Made by a program: the position numbers and the translations under genes
Shown here: piece by piece, positions 29,802 through 40,987 of the stretch
Position numbering within the stretch: the first letter of the stretch is position 1
How the letters are laid out: each line of letters starts with the position of its first letter
The notes under the pieces: model-generated
Told to the model about the DNA's origin: nothing
The model's input: the letters and a program-made list of their open reading frames with translations, nothing else
Databases searched by the model: none
From: Saccharum officinarum
Taxonomy: Eukaryota > Streptophyta > Magnoliopsida > Poales > Poaceae
NCBI GenBank assembly: GCA_020631735.1
Contig: CM036231.1
Coordinates: 5,669,831 to 5,733,830, forward strand
Direction: 5' to 3'
DNA: 64,000 bases

Positions 29802-31920
29802 ATGACACGCCATTGGATGTACAATGCCGATCGCCGCTCCAACGAGTTCATTGAGGGCGTACGAGAATTCTGTAGAGTGACAGAGGAAAACAAGAGGGAT
29901 GGTTTTATGTGCTGTCCATGTGCCGTGTGTATGAATTCGAAAGAATTTTGTAGCTCAAAAAGTATTCACTTGCACTTGTTCAAGTCGGGTTTCATGCCAA
30001 ACTACATTTGTTGGACCAAGCACGGAGAGACCGGGGTTATGATGGAAGAAGGTGAAGAAGAACAAGCGGACCCCGACAATGTTTTTGCTCAATACTGTTA
30101 CTTTGTGATGGAGGAAGTTGAAGAATAGGCGGATGCAGAAAACAGTATCACTGAAGATGACGATGCTCTTGGTGATGTCATTTGTGACACATAGAGAGAT
30201 TGTGAAAGTAAAAAGGAGAAAGCTAAGTTTGACCAAATGCTAGAGGATCACAAGAAGTTACTCTACCCGTCGGCCGAAGATGGACAGAAAAAGCTAGGCA
30301 CGACACTGGAGTTGTTACAGTGGAAGACAGAGAATGGTATATCTGATAAGACATTTGGGAAATTACTGAAGATCTAAAAAAAGATGCTTCCGAAGCCTAA
30401 TGAATTGCCCACCACTATATACGAAGCAAAAAAGATTGTCTGCCCTTTAGGATTACAAATCGAGAAGATACATGCATGTCCTAATGACTGCATCCTGTAC
30501 CGTGGTGACCACGAGAATTTAGATGAATGCCCTATTTGCCATACGTCACGGTACAAGATCTTGCGAGATGATCCTGGCGATGTTGAGGATGAATAACGTC
30601 CGAAGAAGAGAAACCCTGCCAAGGTTGTGTGGTATGCTCCAATAATTTCACGCCTAAAACGACTGTTCAAAAACAAGGAGCACACAGAGTTATTGCGATG
30701 GCACAAAGAAGACCGTAAGGTGGACAACATGTTGAGACACCCTGCAGATGGGTCCTAGTGGAGAGAAATAGATAGAGAATTCCGGACTTTACAGAAGACG
30801 CAATAAACCTAAAGTTCGCATTGAGTACGGATGGATTTAATCCTTTTGGGGACCAGAGCTCTAGTCATAGCACTTGGCCCGTTACTCTATGTATCTACAA
30901 CCTTCCTCTATGGATATGCATGAAGCGGAAGTTCATTATGATGCCGGTGTTCATCTAAGGCCCGAAGCAACCTGGCAATGACATCGATGTCTACCTGAGG
31001 CCATTAGTTGAGGAACTCCAGCTGCTATGGAGCAAACCAGGTGTGCGTGTGTGGGATGAGTACAAACAAGTAGAATTCGACCTGCGAGCATTGTTATTCG
31101 TGACAATCAATGATTGGCCAGCTCTAAGTAATCTTTCAGGATAGACAAATAAGGGATATAATGCATGCACCCATTATTTTGGTGACCTTGAGGCTGTCTA
31201 TTTAAAAAAATATCGAAATCGTGTACCTTGGCTATCGTCGATTTCTTGCTAAGAACCACCAATTGAGAAAGAAAGGCAAACATTTTAAAGGTACGGCAGA
31301 ACACCGGTCCAAGCCAGGCAACAGAGATAGGGCAGAGGTATTCAAGATGGTCGAGGATTTGAAAGTAGTGTTTGGAAAGAGACAAGACAGTGAACATGTT
31401 CCAAAAGACGCTTCGGGCGCGCCCCAATGTGGAAAAAGAAGTCAATATTTTGGGAGCTACCATATTGGAAAGACCTTGAGGTCCGCCACTCAATTGACGT
31501 GATGCACCTGAAAAAAATCTTTGTGTCAATCTCCTAGGGTTCATGGGTGTGTTTGGAAAGCCTAAGGATACCCTTAAGGCACGAGAGGACTTGAAGCGCA
31601 TGAAAGAACGAGACAACCTGCATCCAGAGAAGACAGATGATGACGTCATTACTTAAGACTGCTAGCTACACTCTTAGCAATGAGGAGAAGGAAAGCATGT
31701 TGGAGTGCCTAAGCAACATCAAAGTCCCATCTGGATTCTCCTCCAATATAAAGTGTATAATAAATATGCCGGAGAAAAAATTTGTCAACTTAAAATCGCA
31801 CGACTGCCATGAGATTATGACGTAACTGCTTCCGGTTGCCTTAAGAGGAATTCTACCTCCACATGTACGTCTAGCCACCGTGAAGCGGTGTGCATTCCTC
31901 AATGCAATTTCTCAGAAGGG
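29802..31920 (+). pseudogene. CACTA transposase (TNPD/TNP2 type), decayed and truncated
   Basis: The first block, 29802-30128, is a transposase-associated domain (RHWMYNADRRSNEFIEGVREF, CPCAVCMNSKEF, HLFKSGFMPNYICW, HGE). The TNP2 catalytic region follows: LGLQIEKIHACPNDCILYR with CPICHTSRYK (30384-30596), the hallmark TDGFNPFG near 30828, and a SIDVMHLKK block near 31490. The last part is PPHVRLATVKRCAFLNAISQ. At least six in-frame stops (for example near 30594, 30757 and 31140) and frameshifts break it. The sequence then jumps at 31921 straight into subterminal repeats, so the normal C-terminal part is missing. Confidence 0.85.
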
Positions 31921-32010
31921 TGAGACCTTTAGTCCCGGTTCATGGCTAGAACCGGGACTAAAGGCCCTTTAGTCTTGGGCGATGGCCAGACCCGGGACTA
32001 AAGGTCCCTG
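31921..32010. repeat. Internal copy of CACTA subterminal repeats
   Basis: CCTTTAGTCCCGGTTCATGG and inverted ACCGGGACTAAAGG pairs stand in the middle of the element, directly after the truncated transposase. A TATA-like CCTATAAAGAC follows at 32012-32022. No CACTA terminus is present at the join, so this is a fusion, not a nested intact element. Confidence 0.75.
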
Positions 32011-33280
32011 GCCTATAAAGACAGGGCCTTCTTCCTCCTCCTCCCCACCCGTGCGCACAGTACACGAACCGTCGCCGTCCTCCCGAGCACCGCTACCCCG
32101 AGCACCACCGCACGCCGCCCCGAGCACCGCCGACGCGCGCCCTCGTCCACGTCCGCGTCACCAGGTACGTCCACGAGCACCCCGGTTGCGCCGCTGCCGA
32201 CCAGCCCCTAGCCGCGGGCCGCCCCAGCCCTCCACAGCCACCTGCGCCCTAGACAGCGCACCTGTGTCCTAAGGCCGCCCAAGCCCTGCGCGGACAGCGT
32301 GGCTGCGCCCCGCCGCCACCTAGCCAGAGATGAACTCCCGTCGGCATGTCAGTGAGAGATGGAGGAAGAAGAGGCCCCCGCATGTCGGTGATGAACTCTG
32401 GCCACCGCACAGGCATGAGTAGTCGTGTGAGATGGAGGAAGAAGAGGCCTGACGTGCGGCCCCCGCATGTCAGTGAGAGAAAGAAGAAAAAAAGGAGATG
32501 GGCTGCCTGTGTTGGGCCGGCCCAGTAAGAAAGAAGTGTGGGCTGAAAAACGTTTTTCTTTTTCTAAAAAGAATTACTGAATTGCTTTTTGTTATTTTTG
32601 TACAAGATTTTAGGAGTGTAATAAAATTATGAAAAATTTTATGTAGACTCTCTCTGACGTGTAATATCTAGAAAAACTATTAAACCTAAAATTTGAATAG
32701 TTTTTCCATGAGTTAAAATTATCTATTTTAATTAAGAAATACAACTTCAATGGATTTTATACGCTTAAATATTAATTTAAAAATCCTGAAATTTTCTAAG
32801 TAGACTTTTCATGCCTAGGTCTAGCTTCACAAATATTTTAGTACTGTTTTGATAAATAGAAATTAGATTCTTAAGTTATGCTTAATTAATCATAAGTTTA
32901 TCTTAATGATTTAGGATTTGTCTGATTTTGGGATTTAGTGATGACTTTGGGTCATTAACATGTAATGACCCTTGGCACTTTAATTAATTGTTTGAGTTTA
33001 CGATTAACTTATTAATTAAGAATTGTTAACGATAATTAATATGTTTAACATAGATCATTAATGGTTAATGATTTCTTGTGTAAGTAAATAGTGGTCTTGT
33101 GATAGACTTATTTATTATTAGATGCATTAAGTTAGTAGGAGTTGTTCGATACCGTTGATGCATGATTACCTTGATCTACACTTATATCTAGATGATATCC
33201 CACTAATATGTGTAAGTCGATCTCTTATGCATAGTAATGCTTAGACTTCGGTAGAAGTCGATCTCTTATGCTTAGTAATG
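32011..33280. other. Second promoter-like and leader region of the CACTA
   Basis: TATA-like CCTATAAAGAC, then GC-rich sequence (32040-32500) and a long AT-rich intron-like stretch. Short open frames are not recognised. A short direct duplication AAGTCGATCTCTTATGC lies at about 33212 and 33257. Confidence 0.4.
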
Positions 33281-33356
33281 CCTAAACCCTAAACTGTAAA
33301 CCCTAACCCCTAAACCCTAAACCATAAACCCTAAACTGTCAACCCTAAACCCTAAA
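33281..33356. repeat. Interstitial telomere-like repeat
   Basis: About ten imperfect copies of CCCTAAA, the plant telomere unit, on the plus strand. It lies just before the second CACTA gene region. Confidence 0.8.
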
Positions 33357-33369
33357 TATTTGTGCAGAA

Positions 33370-34527
33370 ATGGTCGACCCGAGAGAAGATGAAGAAATAT
33401 TGTTGAACATGATCCGCGGTAGCGCTGAAGAAGGTCGTTATGACGATCGTGAAGGCGATAAGAACCCTGAGGGCATCGATGATGGTTCTCAGTACTTGGT
33501 CGACCCGAATGACCAAGACAATGTTGGTGAGGTCTGTAATATATGCAACCTCCTATGTATATATACACGAAATTCAAAAAAATCCTTTATTAATTGTTTT
33601 GTTTCTGCCTACATAGCCCTCTGTCTCAACGACAACCACGGGGACCAGCAGAAAAGTACGAGGCCTGAAGAAGCCGATGGAGGGCCGGTTGGTTATCATG
33701 GATTTCGACGAGGGAACAGGCTAGCCACGTGGACCCCATGCAAGGGCCTTTGTCAAACACTTAGGGTACCTTGCCCAGGATAGGATCCCGATCAATGTCC
33801 ATGAATAGAAGAAAAATAAGCAACGCCCAAAAATTAGTTATGTCTCCGACCGTGACAAGGAACTAGTTTGGGGTGACGTGTTGCAACATTTCATGCTAGA
33901 TACAAACGATGAACAGTTGAAGGAAAGAGTTCGGTATTGGTCTATGAAGAAGATGGCCACACAATTCTAGTGCTATAAGAAGAATCTATATAACGACTAT
34001 ATCAAGAAGAACAAAACTCCGGATTTCAACTGTAAGCACTTTGTCAAGCTGCGGCCATTTTGGGACAAGTTTGTACAGTTCAAGACGTCAGAAGAGGGTC
34101 AACAATAGGCGAGAAGGAACCAAGAGAATGCCCGACACAAGACCTACCACCATACGATGGGATCAGGTGGCTACCCTACTGCCATTCCTAAGTGGAAAAA
34201 AGCCAGACAAGAGCTAATTGACAGGGGGTTGGTGTCAGAATCCCTCGACTGGCCTGAGCGCGCCAAGCATTGGTTTTTCGCTTACAGAGGCCGCCTAGAT
34301 ATAGAGACCAGAAAGGTTGTATATGGGGAACACATCCAAGCTGTAGCAGAAAGATTTCACCAAGCCCGCTTCGTCGCTCAAAGTGGAGAGTGGCAGCCGA
34401 ACAGAGATAAAGATGAGCTGACATACGCCCTAGGGAACCCTGAGCACGGTGGATGGACAAGAGGCTATGACTCCGTGTCATGGGAGCATTCCTTCCCTCA
34501 GGACAGAGAAACTTATAGAAGCCGCTA
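33370..34527 (+). pseudogene. TnpA-like / plant transposase (Ptta, En/Spm) remnant
   Basis: The N-terminal acidic part begins EMVDPREDEEILLNMIRGSAEE after the telomere-like tract. An intron-like gap follows, then the conserved core: YVSDRDKELVWGDVLQHFM near 33850, NKTPDFNCKHFVKLRPFWDKFVQF near 34015, and ENARHKTYHHTMGSGGYPTAIPKWKKARQEL near 34125. The segment ends with QAVAERFHQARFVAQSGEW. This is the Transposase_24 type seen in plant En/Spm elements. Stops near 33969 and 34108 and frame changes show decay. The role in intact elements is DNA binding at the subterminal repeats. Confidence 0.7.
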
Positions 34528-34561
34528 GAGAAAGAAGGAAGAGGACAGGGAACGACTATGC

Positions 34562-35173
34562 AAGTTGGAGGAGGTTGTTATGAAGACCAGTGAAGTGGCT
34601 CATAAGGCACTAGAGCGGGAGAAAGCGCTTAAGGCCACTATGAATGAGCAAATCAGAAAGGCCATGGAGGAAGTTGTAAGTTCCCGCCTCCAGAGCTTGT
34701 CACAGCTGGCCGCCAACATCAGCCCCGACTCAGCTCAGTTGAAAAGCAGTTGTGCTTCTACGGAGGTGCCTGTGAGGCAAGATGATGACGCAGGGATGCG
34801 CTTCCCGGTGGATGACGTCATCGCTTCGTTGACGTCCTGTGAGCTGCATATTCCGGAGGGGAATGCCACAGTCAAGGTGGCTACTGGTGTTGTATCTTAT
34901 ATCGACCCCACCAAGACACCAAGGATCTACTCGGTCGCAATACCACCCGGATATGCTAGTGTCTCAGTGGATAGAGTGGTCAAAGGCCATGAAATGTGGC
35001 TCTGGATATCGAAGGTGGTGATGGGGAGAAGACCCTCGGTGAAGCGGATAAGACATTCATATGTTGGAAGAAATGGTATATCATTATTCTTGGGGCGCCG
35101 CCACCACAACCTAACCCTAGGTGTGGATGATTGTGAACGCAATTGCTTTTCAATAATTATGTACTGTATCTAA
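34562..35173 (+). pseudogene. CACTA accessory protein segment with coiled coil
   Basis: Starts with a heptad-like helical stretch (EEVVMKTSEVAHKALEREKALK...MNEQIRKAMEEVV), then a globular region (CELHIPEGNATVKVATGVVSYIDPTK, IPPGYASVSVDRVVKGHEMW). That region resembles the domain of unknown function often found between TnpA-like and Ulp1-like parts in plant transposons. It is probably an internal part of one large spliced gene covering 33370-37350. Enzymatic activity is not apparent. Confidence 0.5.
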
Positions 35174-35559
35174 TTACGGTTCAGTCATGTATATACCTTG
35201 TTCATTTTTTTTCAAATCCAGGACCTCCCCAAGTATGTCTATCCATTCACCACATGACCACAGTGTCGTGGGACACGACGACAACGACGATTTCATACAA
35301 GACAAGGCTACATCCCCACCACTGGCCGTAGCTCCTCCACGACGTACTCCAACGCCGCCAGTGGCCTAATCTCCTCCACAACGGCAAGCTCCAACCGTGC
35401 CGCCGCCGCCTCCACCAATGCCGACAACGGCCGCCTCATCAGCACCGGCTGGTCCATCGAGGAACAAGAGGCTCGCTGGCCCATAGAGATCGGTCCCACC
35501 ACCTCCGCTGAAGAAACAAGTTGTGATCACGAAGCTTTAATACGAGAAGACTGATAAAA

Positions 35560-36671
35560 AAACTTAATGCTTCAGTCAAGGCAGAAGTGAAAGCGTTCTT
35601 CGAAAAGACCAAAGCTGACGCACGAGCAAAGCAAGAGAAGTCATACCTAATGTATCTTCGTGTAAAGCTACGTCAAGTGGTGCAGGCTATGCAACACAAG
35701 AAGCGTGCCGCTAGTAAAAAAACCAGCGCTGCCACTATCAGACTATGAGCGTACTATCACAAAGAAAATCAAGGAGGACAAAAGAAAACAGAAGGCGGCC
35801 GGAAAAGATGTTGCACAGCTCGGCCAACAAGCGCAGCAATCAGTGCCGCCACTAGTGGCGGAGAATCAATATAGTTCCAACATGAACTTGATGCAAATGT
35901 CGGTACCTGATGATTGGACTTAGATGAACTCGCCAAGTGGATGAATGTGACTGGACTTTCCTTAGAACAACTTCTCGGTCGGGAGGAACTAACAACTGTT
36001 AAAGAGGCCGAAGTTGTTGATGAATGGCGGAGGAAGTACGTATATGGCAGGAGTCTATGCGACCCTGCAAAGGTAAAAAATCTTGGTACACAAATGTACA
36101 AGCTGCACAAGTACTACTTGAGATTCTGTGCACAACATCAAAGTGAACAATATCTAGGCGTCTAAGTCAGAGACTGTCACTACTTCCGTGGAGATGACGT
36201 CATCTGGGTACAGTTTAGTGAAGTACACCAGCTTCTCTATATGGATGCTCTTGACAAATCTCTCATAAGCTGCTACTGTCTGTAAGTGATTCTTCCTTTT
36301 AATCAATAATCCCACTCTAGCATATGTACGTATTCGTAATACCTATGCTCATGATGTGCAGACATATGATGAGAGAACTCAAATTGAAACAAGACGATCG
36401 AATTGGTTTTATCGATCCGTATGTCGTGTACAAGGACACAAAGACTAAATATCCATTCAATCTGAAGATCAAGGAAATGAAGAAAAACCTCTGGAGGTTC
36501 TTTTATAACCAAAGGTATAAGGAGTTGATGCTCTTCCCTTACAATATGGGGTAAAGTGTTGTGTTATATCATGTCTTAGTCAATCCAACATTAATATATA
36601 TATATATATATATAAGTTGACTCTATAAACAAATGCAGGGATCATTGGATACTCATTGAGATTATATCAAG

Positions 36672-36734
<63 letters not shown>

Positions 36735-37350
36735 TGACTCTATAAACAAATGCAGGGATCATTGGATACTCATTGAGATTAATATCAAGGAACAAACTAT
36801 AGATGTGTGGGACTCAATGAGAAAAGAGCTGGCAATGTACCAAGACATGATAGACATGATCCAGAGGTAAGTTCTATCATTCGTTAATTATAGTTGCCTG
36901 CTCCTTTAATTTACTATGCTATACCTAATCAACGACCGACTTATTAGGCAGAGCTTGGGCTTGGCTACAACAAAGATATCGTACGGATCTGAAAGTGTCA
37001 CTTCCCCCTCCTATTCTACATAAGCGGGTGTCCAGACAACTGTACGAAACCAATTTATGTGGATACTACGTTTTGCGAGTACATACGGTGTAGCAAATTT
37101 ACACCTACTAAAGATATGCTAAAAGTAAGTAACATGTGTATACAGTAAATTCATATCTTATTTATTTATTGAAACTAAATAAATCTTATGTATATTAATA
37201 TCTTTTCATTTAATTAATGTAAATGGAAGGAGTGGGAATTGAAAGAACAAGTGTTCAAGCACACAATACTCGTCGCAATCCAGGAGACGATCGCAGGTTT
37301 CATCAACGATCATGTCATCCCGGAAGACGGACGAGTTCCGCTACAACCCT
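35560..37350 (+). pseudogene. Ulp1-like cysteine protease region of the CACTA
   Basis: A Lys-rich stretch (35560-35900) precedes exon-like pieces with DRIGFIDPYVVYKDTKT (near 36395) and KNLWRFFYNQRYKELMLFPYNMG (36481-36554). HWILIEI follows with its His at 36760-36762, WDSM with Asp at 36811-36813, and NLCGYYV with Cys at 37058-37060. The His, Asp, Cys order is that of Ulp1/SENP (C48) peptidases, which remove SUMO; related genes are known passengers of plant DNA transposons. An extra T after the Cys motif shifts the frame, and one exon edge is duplicated with a TA tract. It is not functional as it stands. The role in transposition is unknown. Confidence 0.7.
36594..36731. repeat. (TA)n tracts with duplicated exon edge
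   Basis: Two TA microsatellites (36594-36614 and about 36679-36731) each precede TTGACTCTATAAACAAATGC and the start of the HWILIEI exon. The left copy is truncated, so this is a tandem duplication of about 115 bp. Confidence 0.8.
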
Positions 37351-37649
37351 AGGTTGGATTTGAAGAGTCCAAACAAGAATGAACACTTGTATGATCTTTG
37401 AGTGGCGGGCAAACATTTGTGTAACTCATTAACCGGCGGCCGAACACTTAATTACTCGTATATTATTGTAAATGTAATGTAATATGTATATATATATATA
37501 GTTTCATACTTTATTTGTGTGCAATAATAACGCTCTCGTATAGGTGCAACGTATACGGATAATAGCAGCAAAGAATAAATTGGAAAACAATATAACTGAA
37601 AACCAAAATCAATAATGAATTGGAAAGAAAAAAGAAAAAAAAGAAAAAA

Positions 37650-37862
37650 GAACCTTTAGTCCCGGTTGTATTACCAACTGGGATTAAAAGATGCTGCGCC
37701 ACGTCGATGCTGACAGCAGCTTTAGTCCCGGTTGATATTGATATTACCAACCAGAATCGGGACTAAAGGTGGGACATTTAGTCCCGAAACCTTAGTCCCG
37801 GCTCGCAGCCCGAGATTAGAGGTCCTTTTGGACCGGGACTAAAGTCCTGTTGTGCAGCAGTG
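37650..37862. repeat. CACTA right subterminal repeats and terminus
   Basis: Copies of CTTTAGTCCCGGTT and ACCGGGACTAAAG in both orientations run up to the terminal GTTGTGCAGCAGTG. Confidence 0.85.
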
Positions 37863-37874
37863 TATGTAGTAGTG

Positions 37875-38429
37875 CGAGCTCGAACCCTTAGGGGAGAGAT
37901 GGCATTAATACAGTGATCACATTGAAATTGAAAATATAAAAAGATGGCATGTCGCACCTCTGGATCCGTAATACTCCGTACGATCGTTAATCTTGGCCTT
38001 TTTGTCTGTTTCGATTCGGCACGGCAAGCGGCACGTTTCCTCCTCGCCAACAACGAAACCGGACCTCTGCTCCGGTACCCAATACCATCGTCGAACTTCG
38101 AAATGATGCGTGATACTGCCAGGCATGGATGCACGCCTTTTTGTGGATGGATTCGGCGCACTAACCGTCTAACCGACAACATACTCAACGCATCTGCAAT
38201 TCTGCAGGCAACGTTTCCTCGCCAGCAACGTGACCACGGCTGATGTTCTCTTTTTATTCAACCACCAGGTAGCCAATAAACGACTCCATGCTTGAGTCAC
38301 ACGTGAACGCACATGCATGACTCATCTTAAGGCAATCACGCATGCATGTGTATGTGCTAAACTAATTATTCCTTTTTTTCATTATTGCATACTCCTGTAT
38401 TAATTTTATCATCAATGAGTTCAATGCAA
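37875..38429. other. Flank of the CACTA pair, nothing recognised
   Basis: Contains an open frame at 37944-38243 (99 codons) without recognisable domains or homology to anything else in the window. Confidence 0.3.
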
Positions 38430-39118
38430 TAGGTTGACTAAAGCGAGTGGTGCAAATGTGGTGAGGAAGATCGTATCCATGCTAACCCACGACAAATATG
38501 CTTCCGTCGCCACCGTTCTCCACGATATGAGAGACTTGAGCACCATGACCCCTCCTTGTCATTAGAAAGATTGCAGCATTTGAGATGTCAAGAAAGATGA
38601 GTCAAGAAGCCTCTTCAGCAGGAAAGCAATGCATTGCTCTCACAACATGTGAACAGGATAAGAAGATGATGGAGAAGAGCAAGATAGTTGAGTCAAGCTC
38701 AAGTGAAGAAGAAGAAGATGGGGACGACGATGAGGAGGAGGAGGAGATGATGATCAAGATGAATCTTCCAACTCTTCCTTAGATGATGAAGTCATGGGAC
38801 TCATAAGCGGAGTGAAGAATGTGATCCCAAGATCCAGCCCAAGGATGTGCACATGACAATTGAAGACATCATGACCAAAGAAGGCAAAGAACGAAAGGAT
38901 GCTTTGGTTACGGTGAGCTTTGGCAGTTTGTTGAAGATTTTCCAAACAAGTCCAAGTCCAAAAACAAGAAAAAGGAAAGGAGAGGAAAAGGCAAACTCTC
39001 GCAACCATCGAGATATGGGATGACACCTCAAGCGAGGAAGAAGCTCGTCACAAGAGGTGCCACCACAAGTCATCATCAAAGTCTTCACATACATGCCTCA
39101 TGGCAAGAGATAAAGTTA
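38430..39118 (+). pseudogene. Degenerate retrotransposon gag-like fragment
   Basis: Pieces such as KIVSMLTHDKYASVATVLHDMRDLSTM, AFEMSRKMSQEASSAGKQCIALT and an acidic run of Ser/Glu/Asp (38695-38765) resemble the linker after gag in grass copia-type elements. Several stops are present. No zinc knuckle survives. It ends where a TGTAACACCC LTR-like sequence begins. Confidence 0.4.
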
Positions 39119-39119
39119 A

Positions 39120-40454
39120 TGTAACACCCTAATCCAAGTTTATAATAAATTAAAATTTTATAGAATTAATTAGTGCTAATACTTAATTTGTTAGAGGAGG
39201 ACAAAAATATTTTTATAAACTAGATCAAACATGACATTTCGTTATGAAAGTTTGTTGCATTCATGCCATCATCCATTGGTTTTTAGATGTTTGCAAAAAT
39301 ATTTTTTTCAAATGCATTTAGTGTGACGAGTTTTGAAATTAGTTTGAAAATCTGTTTACAAAATGTTTCTAAATAAAAGAATAAAACTCTCCTTGGGCTA
39401 CTTTCCAGCCCAGCCCTTCCTTCCGCGTAGACCAAGCCCAGCTCACCCGGTCTCCTCTCTCCCTCCCCCACTCCCCGCCCGCCAGCTCTCATCTCCCTCC
39501 TCTCTCCTTCTTCCCCACGGGAACAACAGAGCCACCACCCCGCTCGCACAGGCGCGCGCGCACTCGCGCGCGAATCCCCACCACCCCACGTCAAAACAGC
39601 ACCCCGGCTCGGATACGGCCGTCCCGCGTGGACCCAACCCCGGGCACGGATACTCTCGCCGCCGTCTCTCTCCTCCTCGGTCGCCGCTAGAGCCGTGGTC
39701 AATTTGGCTGGTCCTCGGATTCCTCTGTCAAGGTCGACCGACCGACGACGCCGCCTATAGCTCCGTGTCGCCATCCTCACCCCCACTCCATTCCCTGCGC
39801 CAAACCAGCGGCTCTTGCCGGCAGCGCCATTGCTGCCGCAGCCATTGCCACGGCACGGCACCTCCGCTCCTCCCCCACTCCCTCTAGCTGCACAGTGAGC
39901 ACCCATGTCCCTTCTGCGACCCTCCTGTCCGAGCCGACCAGTCGAGCAGGCGGGCGTGGACACCCCCACGCTCACACCGGCACCCCTCCACGTGCACGCG
40001 CGTAGGCGCAGGACGCGCCGCGCGCTGTCGCGACCGAATCGGCCGCGCCGAGCGCCATCGCCGGCGACTCCGAGGACCCCCAGTCCCAGGCATAGCTGCA
40101 ATGCAACACGCCACAAAGCGCACCAGCACCCCTTCCACCACACGCGCGACGCCGCGGGAGTAGAGTGAGCAGCAGAGTGGAACTATGTTTTGCTCCTCTG
40201 TTCGTTCATTGCTACGCACGTCCGTCCGAGACATAACTTCATGTTTGGGGTGGCGCCGTGGTGCCCCCGCGGTCCAGCCATGATGGATCTCGTGGACTTG
40301 CTCGCGTTTTGGAACTCCTTGTTGAAACTTTCATCGGCTACTCGGCTTCTTTCTTCGGCCCTAGAGTGTAGTCGAATCAGCGTGTTCCTTGCAGCCTCGC
40401 GCCGTGTTCTTACTGCTGACTTGGATGAAAACGGTCGGAAACGGTCGAAAACGG
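39120..40454 (+). mobile_element. LTR-like sequence running into the assembly gap
   Basis: Begins TGTAACACCCTAATCC, a frequent start of long grass gypsy LTRs, with AT-rich sequence first and then a GC-rich block (39400-40170). The open frames of up to 286 codons on the minus strand are Arg/Gly-rich and look like GC artefacts. No end could be set because of the gap. Confidence 0.4.
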
Positions 40455-40554
40455 NNNNNNNNNNNNNNNNNNNNNNNNNNNNNNNNNNNNNNNNNNNNNN
40501 NNNNNNNNNNNNNNNNNNNNNNNNNNNNNNNNNNNNNNNNNNNNNNNNNNNNNN
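40455..40554. other. Assembly gap, 100 N
   Basis: Exactly 100 ambiguous bases, the usual placeholder for a gap of unknown size. Translated frames across it are meaningless. Confidence 0.98.
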
Positions 40555-40626
40555 TCATAAACCTTTGATTCAAGCGCATCAAGGATCATGAATATACGGC
40601 CGGAAGCTGTTAGGGTCTAACGGTGA

Positions 40627-40974
40627 CCTGAAGCTCACCACATCATGCCACTACGCGGCCTAAAGCCCTATAGAAATCATCATGACCTAAAGTCCTTACA
40701 TGGCATGACTGTTTATTGCAAGTTTTATATTATTGCAGGTCGTATTATATTCACTGCAATTCACTTTCTTGCATTTATTTAAATCCTATAGATTTACTTT
40801 TACTGGCAAGTATATATTCTTTGATGTGAATAGCATATGATCCTGAAGATTATAGGCATGAGATAATTGGGGAAAATATAGTCCTAAAGACTATATACGA
40901 TTGTGTGATCCTGAAGATTGCACATAGTCGTAATCCTGAAGATTACGCACAACTGACATTCGTTGATCCTGTAC
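40627..40974. repeat. Cluster of CCTGAAG/CCTAAAG hairpins in the copia leader
   Basis: Eight copies of the core within 350 bp, most inside a small inverted repeat. Examples are ATAGT-CCTAAAG-ACTAT (core 40883), CGTAAT-CCTGAAG-ATTACG (core 40935), GTGTGAT-CCTGAAG-ATTGCAC with two G-T pairs (core 40910) and GGTGA-CCTGAAGC-TCACC (core 40627). The leader is non-coding, so codon use does not explain them. Confidence 0.75.
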
Positions 40975-40987
40975 ATTAATTGTGTAG

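Larger units (their letters stand above)
28885..37862 (+). mobile_element. Large CACTA (En/Spm) transposon, 8978 bp, TSD TAT
   Basis: Ends CACTACTACACAAC and GTTGTGCAGCAGTG are inverted repeats with two mismatches, flanked by TAT at 28882-28884 and 37863-37865. Subterminal arrays of TTTAGTCCCGGTTGGT and its inverse, the hallmark of a common grass CACTA group, lie at 28918-29135 and 37650-37850. A TATA-like CCTATAAATTG is at 29149-29159. Inside, in order: decayed transposase, an internal subterminal-type block, TnpA-like sequence, a coiled-coil region and an Ulp1-like protease. All coding parts have stops, so the element is inactive, though its ends look usable in trans. Confidence 0.9.
27705..37874. 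mobile_element. Small CACTA transposon, hosting a larger one
   Basis: The left end CACTACTAAAAAAAATCTTTT matches the right end, which on the minus strand reads CACTACTAC-ATAAATCTTTATAGAGG once the nested element (28885-37862) and one TAT are taken out. Its own DNA is about 1.2 kb. Subterminal GAGGCGG and CCGCCTC repeats occur at both ends (27770-27930 and 28765-28850). Outer flanks are CAA and CGA, a near match for the 3-bp duplication. The middle has a TATA-like TATATATATG (about 27992) and GC-rich sequence with open frames but no recognisable protein, so it is non-autonomous. Confidence 0.8.

Noticed and set aside
36594..36731. TA tracts as a replication origin or promoter
   Set aside because: Simple microsatellites beside a tandem duplication explain them fully.
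28885..37874. Right end of the large CACTA at 37874 (GTAGTAGTG)
   Set aside because: With that end the flanks do not match. Ending at 37862 gives the exact TAT duplication and a better inverted repeat, and leaves 37863-37874 as the end of the outer element.
39283..40234. 286-codon minus-strand frame and overlapping plus-strand frames
   Set aside because: GC-rich LTR-like sequence; composition-driven openness on both strands, no family motif, no start or splice support.
40190..40591. Open frame across the N run
   Set aside because: It spans the assembly gap, so the frame is an artefact.
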